This document shows positions 14,401-23,091 of a stretch of 64,000 nucleotides of DNA, piece by piece. The stretch is from the NCBI RefSeq assembly GCF_039555335.1, contig NW_027305501.1:973501-1037500 (forward strand). The letters run 5' to 3'. Within the stretch, counting starts at the first letter, position 1; every line of letters begins with the position of its first letter. Origin of the DNA: Amphiura filiformis. Lineage: Eukaryota; Echinodermata; Ophiuroidea; Amphilepidida; Amphiuridae. Position numbers and translations under genes: made by a program. Below the pieces are notes generated by a model. That model did no database searches, was not told where the DNA came from, and worked only from the letters and a program-made list of their open reading frames with translations.

Positions 14401-17400
14401 AATAACATAAAATGGGCTGTGCCCGTTCATGAAGAATAACGATCGATCTTACCCTTGATTTAACAGGCCTGTCAATTTCTTGGTATTGTTTGATATGAAA
14501 GGAGGGTATGATTGTTTTGTATTAGTTTAAGTATTTCCTAGCCTCTCTTAGCCACATGGTTGGCTACAAAAGACACAGAGTAGCCTATACCTTAGGATAA
14601 ACTGGCATGAGTGCGCCGACCCCAAGTTTTCAACATTTCAGGATTGTTTCTGGACGGAGGTCGGGTGAAAAACGAAATTACGTTTACATGACTTTGTCGA
14701 AATTAAATCAGTGTGACAAGAATGAGTGTATAGATGACTAGGGGAAGCTTACTTATTTGTGTCTTCTAGTTATCCATCATATACCCTAGGCCCTGATAAC
14801 GAAATTCAACAATATTCAATATCCAAAGCAATATCCTCACTACAACGGCCCCCAAAACAGAACTCCCACCCCACATAATCGCAAATTGACAAAAGCTTCA
14901 TTCCATGAAGCATTTCTCTCAGATTTGATCATCTTCTACTCTTCCCTAAAAAAATCATTATAATACCAAATCTAATCACCATGGAATTCACCATATCCCG
15001 TCCAGCTCACATTGGGCGCCACATTCCTTTTTAAAGGAATTTTTATTTGTTCCTTATGACCAGAGGAAAAGTTTGACATATCGCACAACTCTGTGGGATA
15101 TTTGGTTAAAAAGATAGAGGTTAAGTACACAAAGTACAAAAGTCACTATATCTCATTAACCAATGATCCTACAGAGATGTGACCACTGACTTTTTCGTTC
15201 TTTATGACCAGAGGAAAAGTTTGACATATCGCATGCGACTCTGTGGGATATTTGGTTAAAAAGATAGAGGGTAAGTACACAAAGTACAAAAAGTGACTAT
15301 ATCTCATTAACCAATGATCCTACAGAGATGTGACCACTGACTTTTTTGTTCCTTATGACCAGAGGAAAAGTTTGACATATCGCACAACTCTGTGGGATAT
15401 TTGGTTAAAAAGATAGAGGGTTAAGTACACAAAGTACAAAAAAGTGACTATATCTCATTAACCAATGATCCTACAGCGATGTGACCACTGACTTTTTCGT
15501 TCTTTATGACCAGAGGAAAAGTTTGACATATCGCACGACTCTGTGGGATATTTGGTTAAAAAGATAGAGGGTTTGGTGCATAAAGTACAAAAAAGTGACT
15601 ATATCTCATTAACCAATGATCCTACAGAGATGTGACCACTGACTTTTTTGTTCCTTATGACCAGAGGAAAAGTTTGACATATCGCACAACTCTGTGGGAT
15701 ATTTGGTTAAAAAGATAGAGGGTTTGGTGCATAAAGTACAAAAACATGTGCAATTTCACTTAGTTGCCAGCGGAAGAAAACGGGAAGATTACAGTGGTTT
15801 GTTGCCAGCGGAAGAACCCGAACGATTACAATACCTAGCTGGGGGGTGTAAACCCCCCAGCTAGGTAATTACGATGCAATACAATGCAATTTGAATGCGC
15901 AACAGATCTACATGTAGTATAGAAATAACGTGGCCCGGTTTTATGCAGAATTAGATGACCACGTCTGGCCCTCCTACTACTAGTTTGCAACGCCAACGGC
16001 CACGCAAATTTAAAAAAACGGGCAAAACAGACACATCATTTATCGGTATGACATTTTCGTATTGGTCCTGCCCTATTTGTGCAGAGCTACTACGGTATGG
16101 GTTCCCTGTACTATCTTCGCCCTAGCATGCGCATGCTAGGTCGAGGGAGCAAAATTCGGAAGACATGACACACAGTTACCTTTCTCCAATTCTTTCATTT
16201 TCTTGATAGTAGTAGGATGTAATGGAGATCTGGGCAGTTTACCCTTATCTATTAAACGGTGCGCTCTATTTTCTACATTGAAATTAGTTGTAGCTCTCCT
16301 CAAAGCGCTCCCCATATTGAAATTACGGACTTTTCGGTAACTTCAACGAGCAGAATTCGTCACTTACGAAAGTCTTTGTAAATTGGCGAATTTAAGCCTT
16401 TATGAATATTGATGAGGTGACGTCATTCAAAAACTTTGTTTGAAAAAGGAGAATCCCAGGGAGAATCAAAGTTAATATCCCATATAAAAGTTTTCCCCAG
16501 GAAGTTTTAAAACAGTTCAAAACATTTTTTAAGTATTTATAAAAGCTACTGTTTTTCTATATCAAAAAGGCACTTGTGTGTGTATCGCTTTTGCCCAGTG
16601 GGGGGGGGGGGGCAGGCATGACCAAACGGGTAGGCTCCCCCGGAAAGACCCCCCTTTTTGGATTTTGCAGCTTCGAAAGACCCTCTATATTTGACCAAAA
16701 TAGAGCTCCGAAAGACCTTTGATTTTGATCATTTCAGCTCTAAAAGACCCACAAATTGCTCAGTCCACATATTTCTGGAGTTTTCAACCAAAAAGCTAAG
16801 AAAGACCCTTGATTTTCGATTCAAAGCTCCGAAAGTCCCCATTTTACTTGTTCGCAGCCCAATTCGCAGCTGCAAAAGACCCCTTTTTACTGGTACACCG
16901 TCAGCTCCCAAAAGACGGCACCTCAAAATTCCGGGGGACATACCATCAAATATTTTTGATGTGCCCCCTCGGAAGGATGACGCCCTCATCCGCATAGTTC
17001 AGAAAGAGTATGGGGAGGGAGAGGAGGAGGTAACAGGGGTCTTTTGGTGAAAGATTTATTGAGAGACCTAGAAGCGGTAGCTCCCGGGGGCAGCTCCTAA
17101 AATGAAGACCTGGACATTGAATGAGCAGGCCCATAAAATTTAGCCATTTTAGAGTAAAAATTGTACCTTGGATAGACCCCAGTTTAGGGCCCAAGCGGTG
17201 ATCTTCTTAGAAGTGAGAGATCCAGGTGCTTCCACTGAATGGACTCATAACAAATTTAAGTTCATTTGTTCAAGTTGATTAATTCCAATGCATGTCGTAT
17301 CACATTTAAAATTTGTCTCCATCCTCAATGTACCTGATTCTGCCACCTGGTATCCGTGAATCTTGTATACAAAAAAGGTATGGATTTCCCCAATATCAAT

Positions 17401-20060
17401 GGATTTACATTGAAACAGGTATCATATTTTGTGGCTATTATTTATTATCAAGAACTTAATAAAATAAATTTCGGATTTATATAGTTCCAGATCTTGGATG
17501 ATTCAAAGTGTTCAATGCCAGCAACCATGTCTGTCATTATATAGTGGTGATATCAGTGGGTTTTTTGGACCTTGGTGATCTTCAAGTTCAAGGGTGACGT
17601 TTCCATCCTTGAACTTTAATGAACAGCAAGTGCCATAATGTACGATTTCCATCAAATTTTTTTTATTCTTTACCCAAAATGCAGAAAAAAATATTAGTAA
17701 TTACTGCTGGGAAGGGTTTCTGTTCATTTTAAAGCCAAAATGACAAGGTAAAGTGAAAGAGCCAATTCCATTACGGTATAAGTTGGGACATGTGTAACGT
17801 TACAAATATGCCAAAAAATAAGGTTAAACACAATTGACCAATTTCATATTACAAGATCGTACATTATGGCTTTAACATTTGTTAATGTTACCTGTATCCT
17901 AAAATGTATATCCTCAATTCATAGTCAGTGGCATAACTAGGATTTTTCTAGGAAGTAAAGACAACTAAGAGAAGAATTTGATGAAAATTGCCAACAATTG
18001 CCAAAAAGGCCTAAAAATCAAAAATATTATGGCGGCCAGAGTTCCCATGCACAAGGAGCCAGATGTGCCACTGGTTATTGTCCCTGGGGTTATTGTGTTA
18101 TAAATGTGGATCGGTTTATTAATGGAAACCACCAAACACCCATTTTGAAGCAAGTACAAATTTCCTCCAAAACTTGATGTTTTTAAAGAACAAGCAGAAT
18201 AAACTAACAAATAACTAAAAATGATTCTATAAAAGTTTCATTTTATTATCATTTCTGATTCACATTTCCTTGAAGTTTGACATTTGGTACAAATCTTATC
18301 TGCCTGACCCTTAACCCTACATCTAATTTACTGTTCTTCATGTTGCTACTTGTCCCAATAAAACAAGCAATAAGGTTTCAGCGGGCCAATTGGAAATAAG
18401 TTGTCCAGCTTTCGTCAGACTCGGATCAGTATTGTTTAACCATACTAAGAAATAACCTAGTATCAAGACAGGGATTGTACAGCTTATGCATTAAGGCCAA
18501 AAAAACAAATGTTTGTCACAAAGCTCGCACGTGCATTTGTAAAATCGTGAGATTTGAAAAAAAAAAAGAAATGCAGAATTTTTTTTTTTATTTAAAATTT
18601 TTTTTTTAAGTTTTTCCGGAAAAATTTGGCGAAAATCTGATTTTTTTCTCACAATACCATAAAAAAAGTCGGGAATAAAAAATAAAATTCATTTCGCATT
18701 TGTTTTCAAACCCCCCCTGAGCTTTGAGACAAACCTACATTTTTTTTTGCCTAATGAAGTCTCGACTATCACTGAGCTGTTACGATGTTCAAAAAAACAT
18801 TGACCATTGGCACTAAAATAAAAACATAATGGAAAACATCCGACTACATTGAATATTTGTGAGATCTTATTTGAGCTTGACAACTTCACCTGTTGAAACC
18901 TTATTGTTTGTTATAAATTATATTTATACAAAATCTAGACAGCTCATTGGTCAGTAACATATGATATTTTTACCATCAACCACTGCTGTTTGATAGTGTT
19001 TACCATCCCAATGATATGATCACAGACTAATACAGACCATTCCCAACCAGTCAAAATCCCTGTGCTTTGTATGCTGTGAATTTTCGCATATTCATGAGAA
19101 ACAATCATGATTCATTTGATTGTGCCATATCTAACAATCACGCCAGTGCTGTGTGCCTTCGAAAGACCATAAAAAATATGCTGTAAGTGCATAGCAGTTT
19201 CGCCTGTCGCATTTCATGGAACAATTATTGCCTCATTATCGGGTGGTGCTGAAGCTTGGACTGTTTGGAGTTTGTCTGTTATCTCTTTCGTCTATAGCAG
19301 TCTGCCCAGGCCTCGAAATAAAGAGGGCCCTCGGCCCGTAATTTTTTTTTACCATTTTCTCACTTTTTGTGGGGTTCATAGGTTGAAACCAATGGCCCAA
19401 ATTCGAGCCCACAATAATTTGTGAGGGCCCTCAAACATTTAAGATCGAGGGCCCAAACGGGGCTTAATTCTGGCTTATTTCGAGGCCTGAGTCTGCCTTT
19501 GTGTTACCTTATGGACTTGCCTATTAAGTTGCAGGTAAATTTGGAACGCAAAATTGCAATGAATTAAGCCATAGTATAACTTGGGTTTTGTGTTGTCAAA
19601 TATGAAATATTATTGATTTTATGTGTGTGATATAATAAATATAAACTGTATGTGTAATTATCAAAATCTAATCACTTGAAAAAAGATGTATTATTTTATT
19701 CCACTTGATTTGTGATTATTTTTCGATCATCATACTCATAAACAGTTAATATTCTATACCATTGTGCATGTGAAAGCCTCTACTCAATAATCAAACTACA
19801 TGAAAGTACTCTAATAATTACCCAGCCAAACAAGTACATAGAATAAACAATTTAACATAATTTGCAACTGATAAACAAGGTTCTTTGTTTCTGATCCAGT
19901 AATTACACATACCTGTATGTTTCAGCAACCACTGCTGCCTTTACCAACACTTGATGAGAGCTGAACTTGAAGTGACTACTAGTACTACTGGCAACCGACA
20001 CTAGAGAATTTCCAGCGCTGATCTTAAGGGTTGTCAGTTGTTTTTTCTCCTGGGGAGTTT
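5295..20060 (-). CDS. Unrecognised multi-exon gene (partial, continues beyond left edge)
   Basis: Seen: exons 20060-19913 (148 nt), 8472-8423 (50 nt), 7336-7211 (126 nt) and 5401-5295 (107 nt). All are on the minus strand with GT-AG borders and intron phases 2, 1, 1 that match at every junction, giving one open frame of 143 codons. The pieces include TPQEKKQLTTLKISAGN, SPLHPTTIKKMKELEK, QFREEAIVISGAGSI and KLHQKDSRLVGMLQD: polar, probably helical, with no catalytic motif I recognise. Neither end is in hand: the first exon starts with two bases of a split codon and the last ends in phase 0 before the left edge. I cannot name the protein. An identical copy of the 50-nt exon at 16229-16180 could replace the one at 8.4 kb. 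The exons fit a real gene by phase agreement and splice sites, not by homology. It lies downstream of NUS1 on the same strand. Confidence 0.65.
6259..6334 (+). pseudogene. tRNA-Ala-like sequence (pseudogene or SINE head)
   Basis: A B-box (GGTTCGAATCCC), a TGTAGCT A-box start and a CTTGGCATGC anticodon region resemble tRNA-Ala. The acceptor ends pair at six of seven positions. The D and T stems do not close properly, so I read it as a decayed tRNA or a SINE head, not a working tRNA. Confidence 0.45.
6710..7177. mobile_element. hAT-type MITE, 468 bp
   Basis: Ends CAGTGTTGCCAA and TTGGCATCACTG are inverse complements with one mismatch, and an exact 8-bp target duplication AATTAAAC flanks it (6702-6709 and 7178-7185). 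TIR form and 8-bp duplication define the hAT superfamily. The interior repeats AGTAGCCCAATTT-like words and codes for nothing. It lies in the intron after exon c. Confidence 0.9.
7211..7336 (-). CDS. Unrecognised gene, exon c
   Basis: 126 nt, two bases plus 41 codons plus one base: QLTSQFREEAIVISGAGSI, then a stretch ending GHIHDICHTCP. Acceptor tttttcacag|GGCAG, donor CCCTG|gtatat. A 468-bp hAT MITE lies 25 bp beyond the donor (its target duplication starts at 7185). The final G plus AA of the next exon makes glutamate. Confidence 0.65.
7390..7731. mobile_element. TTAA-target MITE, 342 bp
   Basis: The inverted ends (AGG..TATTTCGTGATCC and GGATCACGAAATGCCCT) lie inside TTAA at both sides (7386-7389 and 7732-7735). 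TTAA duplications are typical of piggyBac and Kolobok. A perfect 30-bp palindrome sits at 7553-7582. Confidence 0.75.
8229..8588. repeat. Segmental duplication, copy 1 (contains exon b)
   Basis: About 360 bp nearly identical, in direct orientation, to 15966-16331, about 7.7 kb away. It includes the 50-nt exon b with both splice sites. Small indels and substitutions occur only outside the exon. Confidence 0.85.
8423..8472 (-). CDS. Unrecognised gene, exon b
   Basis: 50 nt, one base plus 16 codons (SPLHPTTIKKMKELEK) plus one base. Acceptor aaactgcccag|ATCTCC, donor GAAAG|gtaactg. The leading A completes the AG left by exon a (arginine). The trailing G joins GG of the 7.2-kb exon (glycine). Found by phase matching, as it is too short to stand out as an open frame. 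Confidence 0.6.
8735..8995. repeat. Two-unit repeat of GGACCCCC-rich sequence
   Basis: Two diverged units of about 130 bp (about 8750-8870 and 8880-8995) share GGACTCRCCAAA, GGACCCCCTA and GGGGTCCCTGC words. An inverted relative of the second unit lies at about 31498-31612. Confidence 0.6.
9470..9785. repeat. Tandem repeat of about 132 bp, 2.3 copies
   Basis: The words GACCC(C/G)TGCAARATGTTCC recur at about 9484, 9614 and 9748, with CACCGAGTTT and ACAGATGTCCAGA in between. It contains one TGACCTTTGACC site near 9590. Confidence 0.65.
9788..10692. repeat. 178-bp satellite, five units in A-B-A-B-A order
   Basis: The anchor GGGTTGCAAATA falls at 9802, 9981, 10159, 10338 and 10516, spacings 179, 178, 179, 178. 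Alternate units share variants (TCCGCGAAGGTCATT versus TCCGCGAACATCATT), so the higher-order unit is about 357 bp. Open frames on both strands run through units only because the period lacks stops in one frame. Confidence 0.9.
12895..13525. repeat. 150-bp satellite array, left part (four units)
   Basis: The anchor GTTTGACATATC recurs at about 12932, 13091, 13241 and 13396. Units share CTCTGTGGGATATTTGG, AAAAAGTGACTATATCTC and CAATGATCCTACAGAGATG. Confidence 0.9.
13526..15048. mobile_element. 1.5-kb insertion that splits the satellite
   Basis: The array unit breaks at GACTTTTTG and resumes near 15050. The insert starts TGGCGCCCTC, and GGGCGCCA lies near its far end, followed by a short palindrome ATTCCTTTTTAAAGGAAT and TTTTATT. 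A matching far end lies at about 43830-43917, and internal sequence like 14530-14615 recurs at about 44508-44595. The family is not identified and there is no long open frame. Confidence 0.6.
15049..15745. repeat. 150-bp satellite array, right part (five units)
   Basis: The same unit as 12895-13525, with the anchor near 15071, 15219, 15370, 15523 and 15672. The unit interrupted at 13525 continues here, so one array of about nine units was split by the insertion. Confidence 0.9.
15832..15867. repeat. Perfect 16-bp stem hairpin
   Basis: TACCTAGCTGGGGGGT and its exact inverse complement around the loop GTAA. GC-rich enough to be very stable. There is no coding unit directly before it, so it is unlikely to be a terminator. 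Confidence 0.85.
15966..16331. repeat. Segmental duplication, copy 2
   Basis: Direct copy of 8229-8588. The two copies bracket the 178-bp and 150-bp satellite arrays. Confidence 0.85.
16180..16229 (-). CDS. Unrecognised gene, exon b, duplicate copy
   Basis: 50 nt, identical base for base to 8423-8472, with the same acceptor (actgcccag|ATCTCC) and donor (GAAAG|gtaactg) intact. It encodes SPLHPTTIKKMKELEK between two split codons. It enters in phase 2 and leaves in phase 1, so including both copies in one transcript would break the frame. The copies must be alternatives, or one is unused. Confidence 0.55.
16600..17060. repeat. Degenerate short-period repeat with GAAAGACCC words
   Basis: About 45-50-base units with GCTCCGAAAGACCC followed by TTTTGATTTT recur from about 16640 to 16910. 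Overlapping open frames on both strands here come from the repeat, not from a gene. Confidence 0.5.
17200..19298. other. Gene-free stretch, unidentified repeats
   Basis: No supported coding segment. It contains scattered words shared with the 1.5-kb insertion (CTGCTGGGAAGGGTT at about 14259 and 17705), long A/T homopolymers at 18555-18620, and a motif GACAGGGATTRTACAGCTTA at about 18470 that reappears inverted near 22090. Confidence 0.5.
19307..19489. mobile_element. hAT-type MITE, 183 bp
   Basis: Perfect ends CAGGCCTCGAAATAA and TTATTTCGAGGCCTG with an exact 8-bp target duplication AGTCTGCC (19299-19306 and 19490-19497). Confidence 0.93.
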
Positions 20061-20265
20061 CTGCAACATGGATTAAGAAAATCTGGAGAAGAAAAACCAA
20101 CTGGCAACTCATAAGATCAGTGCTGGAAATCCCTCTCGCGTTGGTTGCCAGTAGCAGTCACTCCAATTCTCATCAAGTGTTGGTAAAGGCAACAGTGATA
20201 GCTGAAACATACAATAACTGAAGTGCAATTACTGGATCAGAAACAAAGAACATTGTTTATCGGTG
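19867..20265. repeat. Exon with adjacent inverted copy
   Basis: 19867-20046 (most of exon a plus its donor intron) is repeated in inverse orientation at about 20107-20265, with only about 60 bp between. The copy has lost the GT donor (ACATACAATAACTG instead of ACATACAGGTATGTG) and carries small deletions, so it is decayed. A transcript across both would form a hairpin of about 160 bp. Confidence 0.85.
19913..20060 (-). CDS. Unrecognised gene, exon a
   Basis: 148 nt. Acceptor atgttgcag|AAACTC, donor ACATACAG|gtatgtg. Starts with two bases of a split codon, carries 48 open codons (serine-rich middle, then VLVKAAVVAETY) and ends with AG, the first two bases of an arginine codon. A decayed inverted copy of most of this exon lies next to it at 20107-20265. 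Confidence 0.65.
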
Positions 20266-20699
20266 AAGGACGGTAAACATGATATTTTTTTTACTTGGCC
20301 TAAAACGATGTTGGCCAAATTTAGCTTTGAAATGAAATTTAGACGCAGAAAAAGTAACAAAAAAACATTAAAATTATAAACTAAAAACAAACGAACAAAT
20401 TTTTTAAAAAAGGGACGACCCTGATTTTGGCCAATTTCGGGTCGGTCGGTGGATGGCAAGCAAACAAATTTTTTGGCCTTATAGTATATATGTAGCAAGT
20501 TGCTGACATCAAAAAGCTCAATTTTGGTCCTGATCAGATTTGTTGAAGTGTTACATGTACATTGCACAATTACATTGATTGCCAAAATGGTGAGGGTGGC
20601 TAATCCAGATGCTATTGCCTCACTTGCTATGAATTATGGTTCCTGTAGAAACTTTGCAGTCACCTCCACAGTGAAATGAAAGGATGATGGGGCTGATAG

Positions 20700-20890
20700 A
20701 AATCTCCAGGCCTGTACGTAGCCAGGGGTGTGTGCAAGGGTGCGATGCACCCCCCCCCCCAAAAAGGCCCCAAAAGTCCCCTTTTTTGACCCAAAAAGTA
20801 CCATTTGCAAGCAAAACGAGCGAAAAAATAGAGGTTTTTTATGCCTTTTTGGTCTATAAATGTCCAAATCCGCCCCACCAGTCCAAATTT
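20700..20890 (+). repeat. Dispersed repeat, GTACG..AGG..CACCCCCC family, copy 1
   Basis: Shares GCACCCCCC, AAAAAGTCCC and TTTTTGGTC..AAATG/GTCCAAAT words with copies at about 27390-27560 (inverse) and 40465-40640 (direct). Non-coding. Confidence 0.55.
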
Positions 20891-20894
20891 GTGG

Positions 20895-21213
20895 GAAGCA
20901 CGATGGTCCAATGGTTAGGGCACGAGCTTCATAATCGAAAGGTTGTGGGTTCGAACCCCCACCGCGGCGAGTGTGTTGCGTCCTTGGGCAAGACGGCTTA
21001 ATTCCCAATTGCTTCACTCCACCCAGGTGTAAAATGGGGAGCTGCTGGGGTAATCACAATCTAAGTCAGCTGAGAGTACCTGCGCATCAGTTGCGGACTT
21101 GTGGAAGCGGAAATGATTCTGATATATCCTAATGGCAGCGGAATAATTGTTGAAGTGTGCTGGTACTTAGGTGTAGCGCACGTTAAATCACCGACATTTA
21201 TTTATTTAATTGA
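20895..21213 (+). mobile_element. tRNA-derived SINE
   Basis: The tRNA-like head (A-box TGGTCCAATGGT, CATAA in the anticodon position, B-box GGTTCGAACCC) is followed by the TTGGGCAAGACGGCTTAATT and CTTCACTCCACCCAGGTGTA core common to SINEs of marine invertebrates. The tail ends in TTTATTTATTTAATT. The Met-like head and core are recognised. The LINE partner of the tail is not known to me. Confidence 0.85.
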
Positions 21214-21918
21214 TAAAAGGCATAAAGAGAGGCAAAAACAACATAATATTGTGAGAAAATTGGGAATGTAAAGCATATAACATTATGAGGAAGCTGTACT
21301 GTTTCGTTCTTAACTTGGGTCTTGCCAGTTGACGTCATAATCATAATATGCTATAATTATATAGATTCAAGATCAGGGTTGTAGCTATGGTGGGTGGCAG
21401 TGGGTGCTGGAGTCCACCTCTCAAAGAACATGTGAATTTTAATCAATTTATCGCAACGGTGTCCAGTATTGGTGACATTTTGGTAAACATTAAGTTTCTA
21501 ATTTACAAATTGGTCGGTTTATCATTGTGTTACACAATGGGTAATTTTGAGTCAGAACTTTTTGCATAAAGTCTCTTTGGAAGTACTACTAACACCAGCA
21601 TATGAAAGAGTGTACAGGTTTGAGCATTGTGCACTCAACGTCTTGATTATTTTTAGCACATTCATTAAATTCAAACACCTCTGACTTTAAATTTAGGTGG
21701 TGTGGCAATGCTATTTGTAATCAGAGATGCCAGTCTAAAGGAAAGTTCTTGATTTCAGAAACTTCTGCTCAGATCACTCTGTACTAAAGTATAGGATATT
21801 TTCAGCCATTTCAGGATATTTTTTGACAGTTCACCGAATTGCATCTGTACATGATACTAGTCTGGATCCAACTTACAATGTGGGGGTTATATTGCTATTC
21901 ATCTTTCTTCGAGATTAC

Positions 21919-22037
21919 CAATGCATATCATTTTCTCCTTCAAAAATGCCACAGCACCCACACATCAGAAAACTTTCAGGCCTAATGTCCTCCTTCAATC
22001 CCTTTGAGCTTGTTGTCAGTCTATCCATCACGCAAGC
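21919..22037 (-). CDS. Candidate exon, cysteine-containing, unassigned
   Basis: Seen: acceptor ttatgtag|GCTTGC and donor GCATTG|gtaatc bound 119 nt with only one open frame (39 codons plus two bases), which includes ESFLMCGCCGIFEGENDMH. It could belong to the unnamed gene, but its phase-2 end does not fit the phase-1 start of exon a, so at least one exon would be missing between them. The Cys cluster suggests, but does not prove, a metal site. Low confidence. Confidence 0.35.
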
Positions 22038-22074
22038 CTACATAAAGTTAGTCTATTGTCAAGACTTTCATTGA

Positions 22075-22111
22075 GGGATTATACAGCTTCATTCCGTAAG
22101 CTGTATAATCC
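22075..22111. repeat. Hairpin with GGGATTATACAGCTT stem
   Basis: A 15-bp exact stem with an 8-base loop (CATTCCGT). It lies about 40 bp outside the candidate exon at 21919-22037. Confidence 0.75.
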
Positions 22112-22240
22112 CTGTCTTTGATACTAGGCTAACTCTTGAGTATGCTTACATGAACTTGGTAATACCTGGTTGTGTACAACCAGTGACCAGCAAGCATCAT
22201 AATGGATTACCAGACTTCTCTTGGATGCCCTGGCTGTATG

Positions 22241-22763
22241 CAGTGTTCGAAATAAGCACTTATCCTCTTGTCCAAAAATCACTGGGGACAACCATATTGA
22301 GCTATGTACTTATCCCCTGGACAACCACTATTTTACCTCCAAAATTATAAAACTTGACATTAAGTTTTGACATGTCATATTTGATTGTAATTTGTATCCT
22401 CTTAAAAGAGAGATCTATGGACCACTGCTAGCACATAGTATTACAATATGCTGTGATGTCCACTTATTCAGCATGTCCAGTTCTGAATATTTTTAATAAC
22501 TGTAACCATTTCACTGAGCTACCCAATGGTGCCACCAGTGCTTGACATCCGCATGATCAGAATGACAAATTTTGAAGCTTGCACAGGTTTACCAATTTGT
22601 GGCTATGAATTTTCCAGAGCAAAAGACATGAAACAAATTTGATTTTTGCACTCAAAAATATCACACATTTTGGGGACAACCAAAATGTTTTGAGGACAAG
22701 CAGAATTTATGCTTTAGTTGTCCTCGGGACAACCTCCATATTTTCCTTATTTCGGACAACTTG
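22241..22763. mobile_element. Decayed hAT-like element
   Basis: The left end CAGTGTTCGAAATAAG resembles the inverse of the right end (CAAGTTGTCCGAAATAAGG), and flanks CTGTATG and CTGTAGG are near-identical. The interior repeats GGGGACAACCA and GGACAA words. The call is weaker than for the intact hAT MITEs. Confidence 0.4.
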
Positions 22764-23000
22764 CTGTAGGACCCATTTCTATCATAGCAACTGCATGGCT
22801 GTCATGTTCCAACACCTGTCATTATTACACCAAACATCAACCTCTATTCCATCATCAGTCCAAAGGTATTTCCCTTCAATATGAAAGACCTTCAACCACT
22901 TCATCAATTTTTAAAAAATATCAATTATTTTTTGGTTATACTTATACACATTATTTTGCACACATTCAAAGTTGAATTGGCTAGTACCATCAGTTGGTTC

Positions 23001-23091
23001 TCATTTTCCAAATCTCTGTTGTGTACCAGCATAGTTGTGTAAAACATTCATAAAACTCTTGTAATCGATGCTCCAATGGGTGGGTATAGAC
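23001..23091 (-). CDS. NUS1: NUS1 exon 5 (terminal, coding part)
   Basis: 91 nt. Encodes [13 protein letters not shown] followed by the tail [15 protein letters not shown] and TGA, matching the human tail SLPSHLNISY...EQRLGK. Acceptor actgcag|GTCTATA. The R-x-G motif (RFG) is present just before the stop. I saw no clear AATAAA directly downstream, so the 3' UTR end is not placed. Confidence 0.95.

Noticed and set aside
12895..15745. Possible CRISPR-like array
   Set aside because: Whole 150-bp units repeat with no unique spacers, and the genome is eukaryotic.
16658..17050. 130-codon plus-strand frame
   Set aside because: It lies in a degenerate GAAAGACCC repeat with equally open frames on the other strand.
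21721..21790. Minus-strand segment that might bridge the 22-kb and 20-kb exons
   Set aside because: Joining it to the 22-kb exon creates a TGA at the junction, and its other frames are closed.
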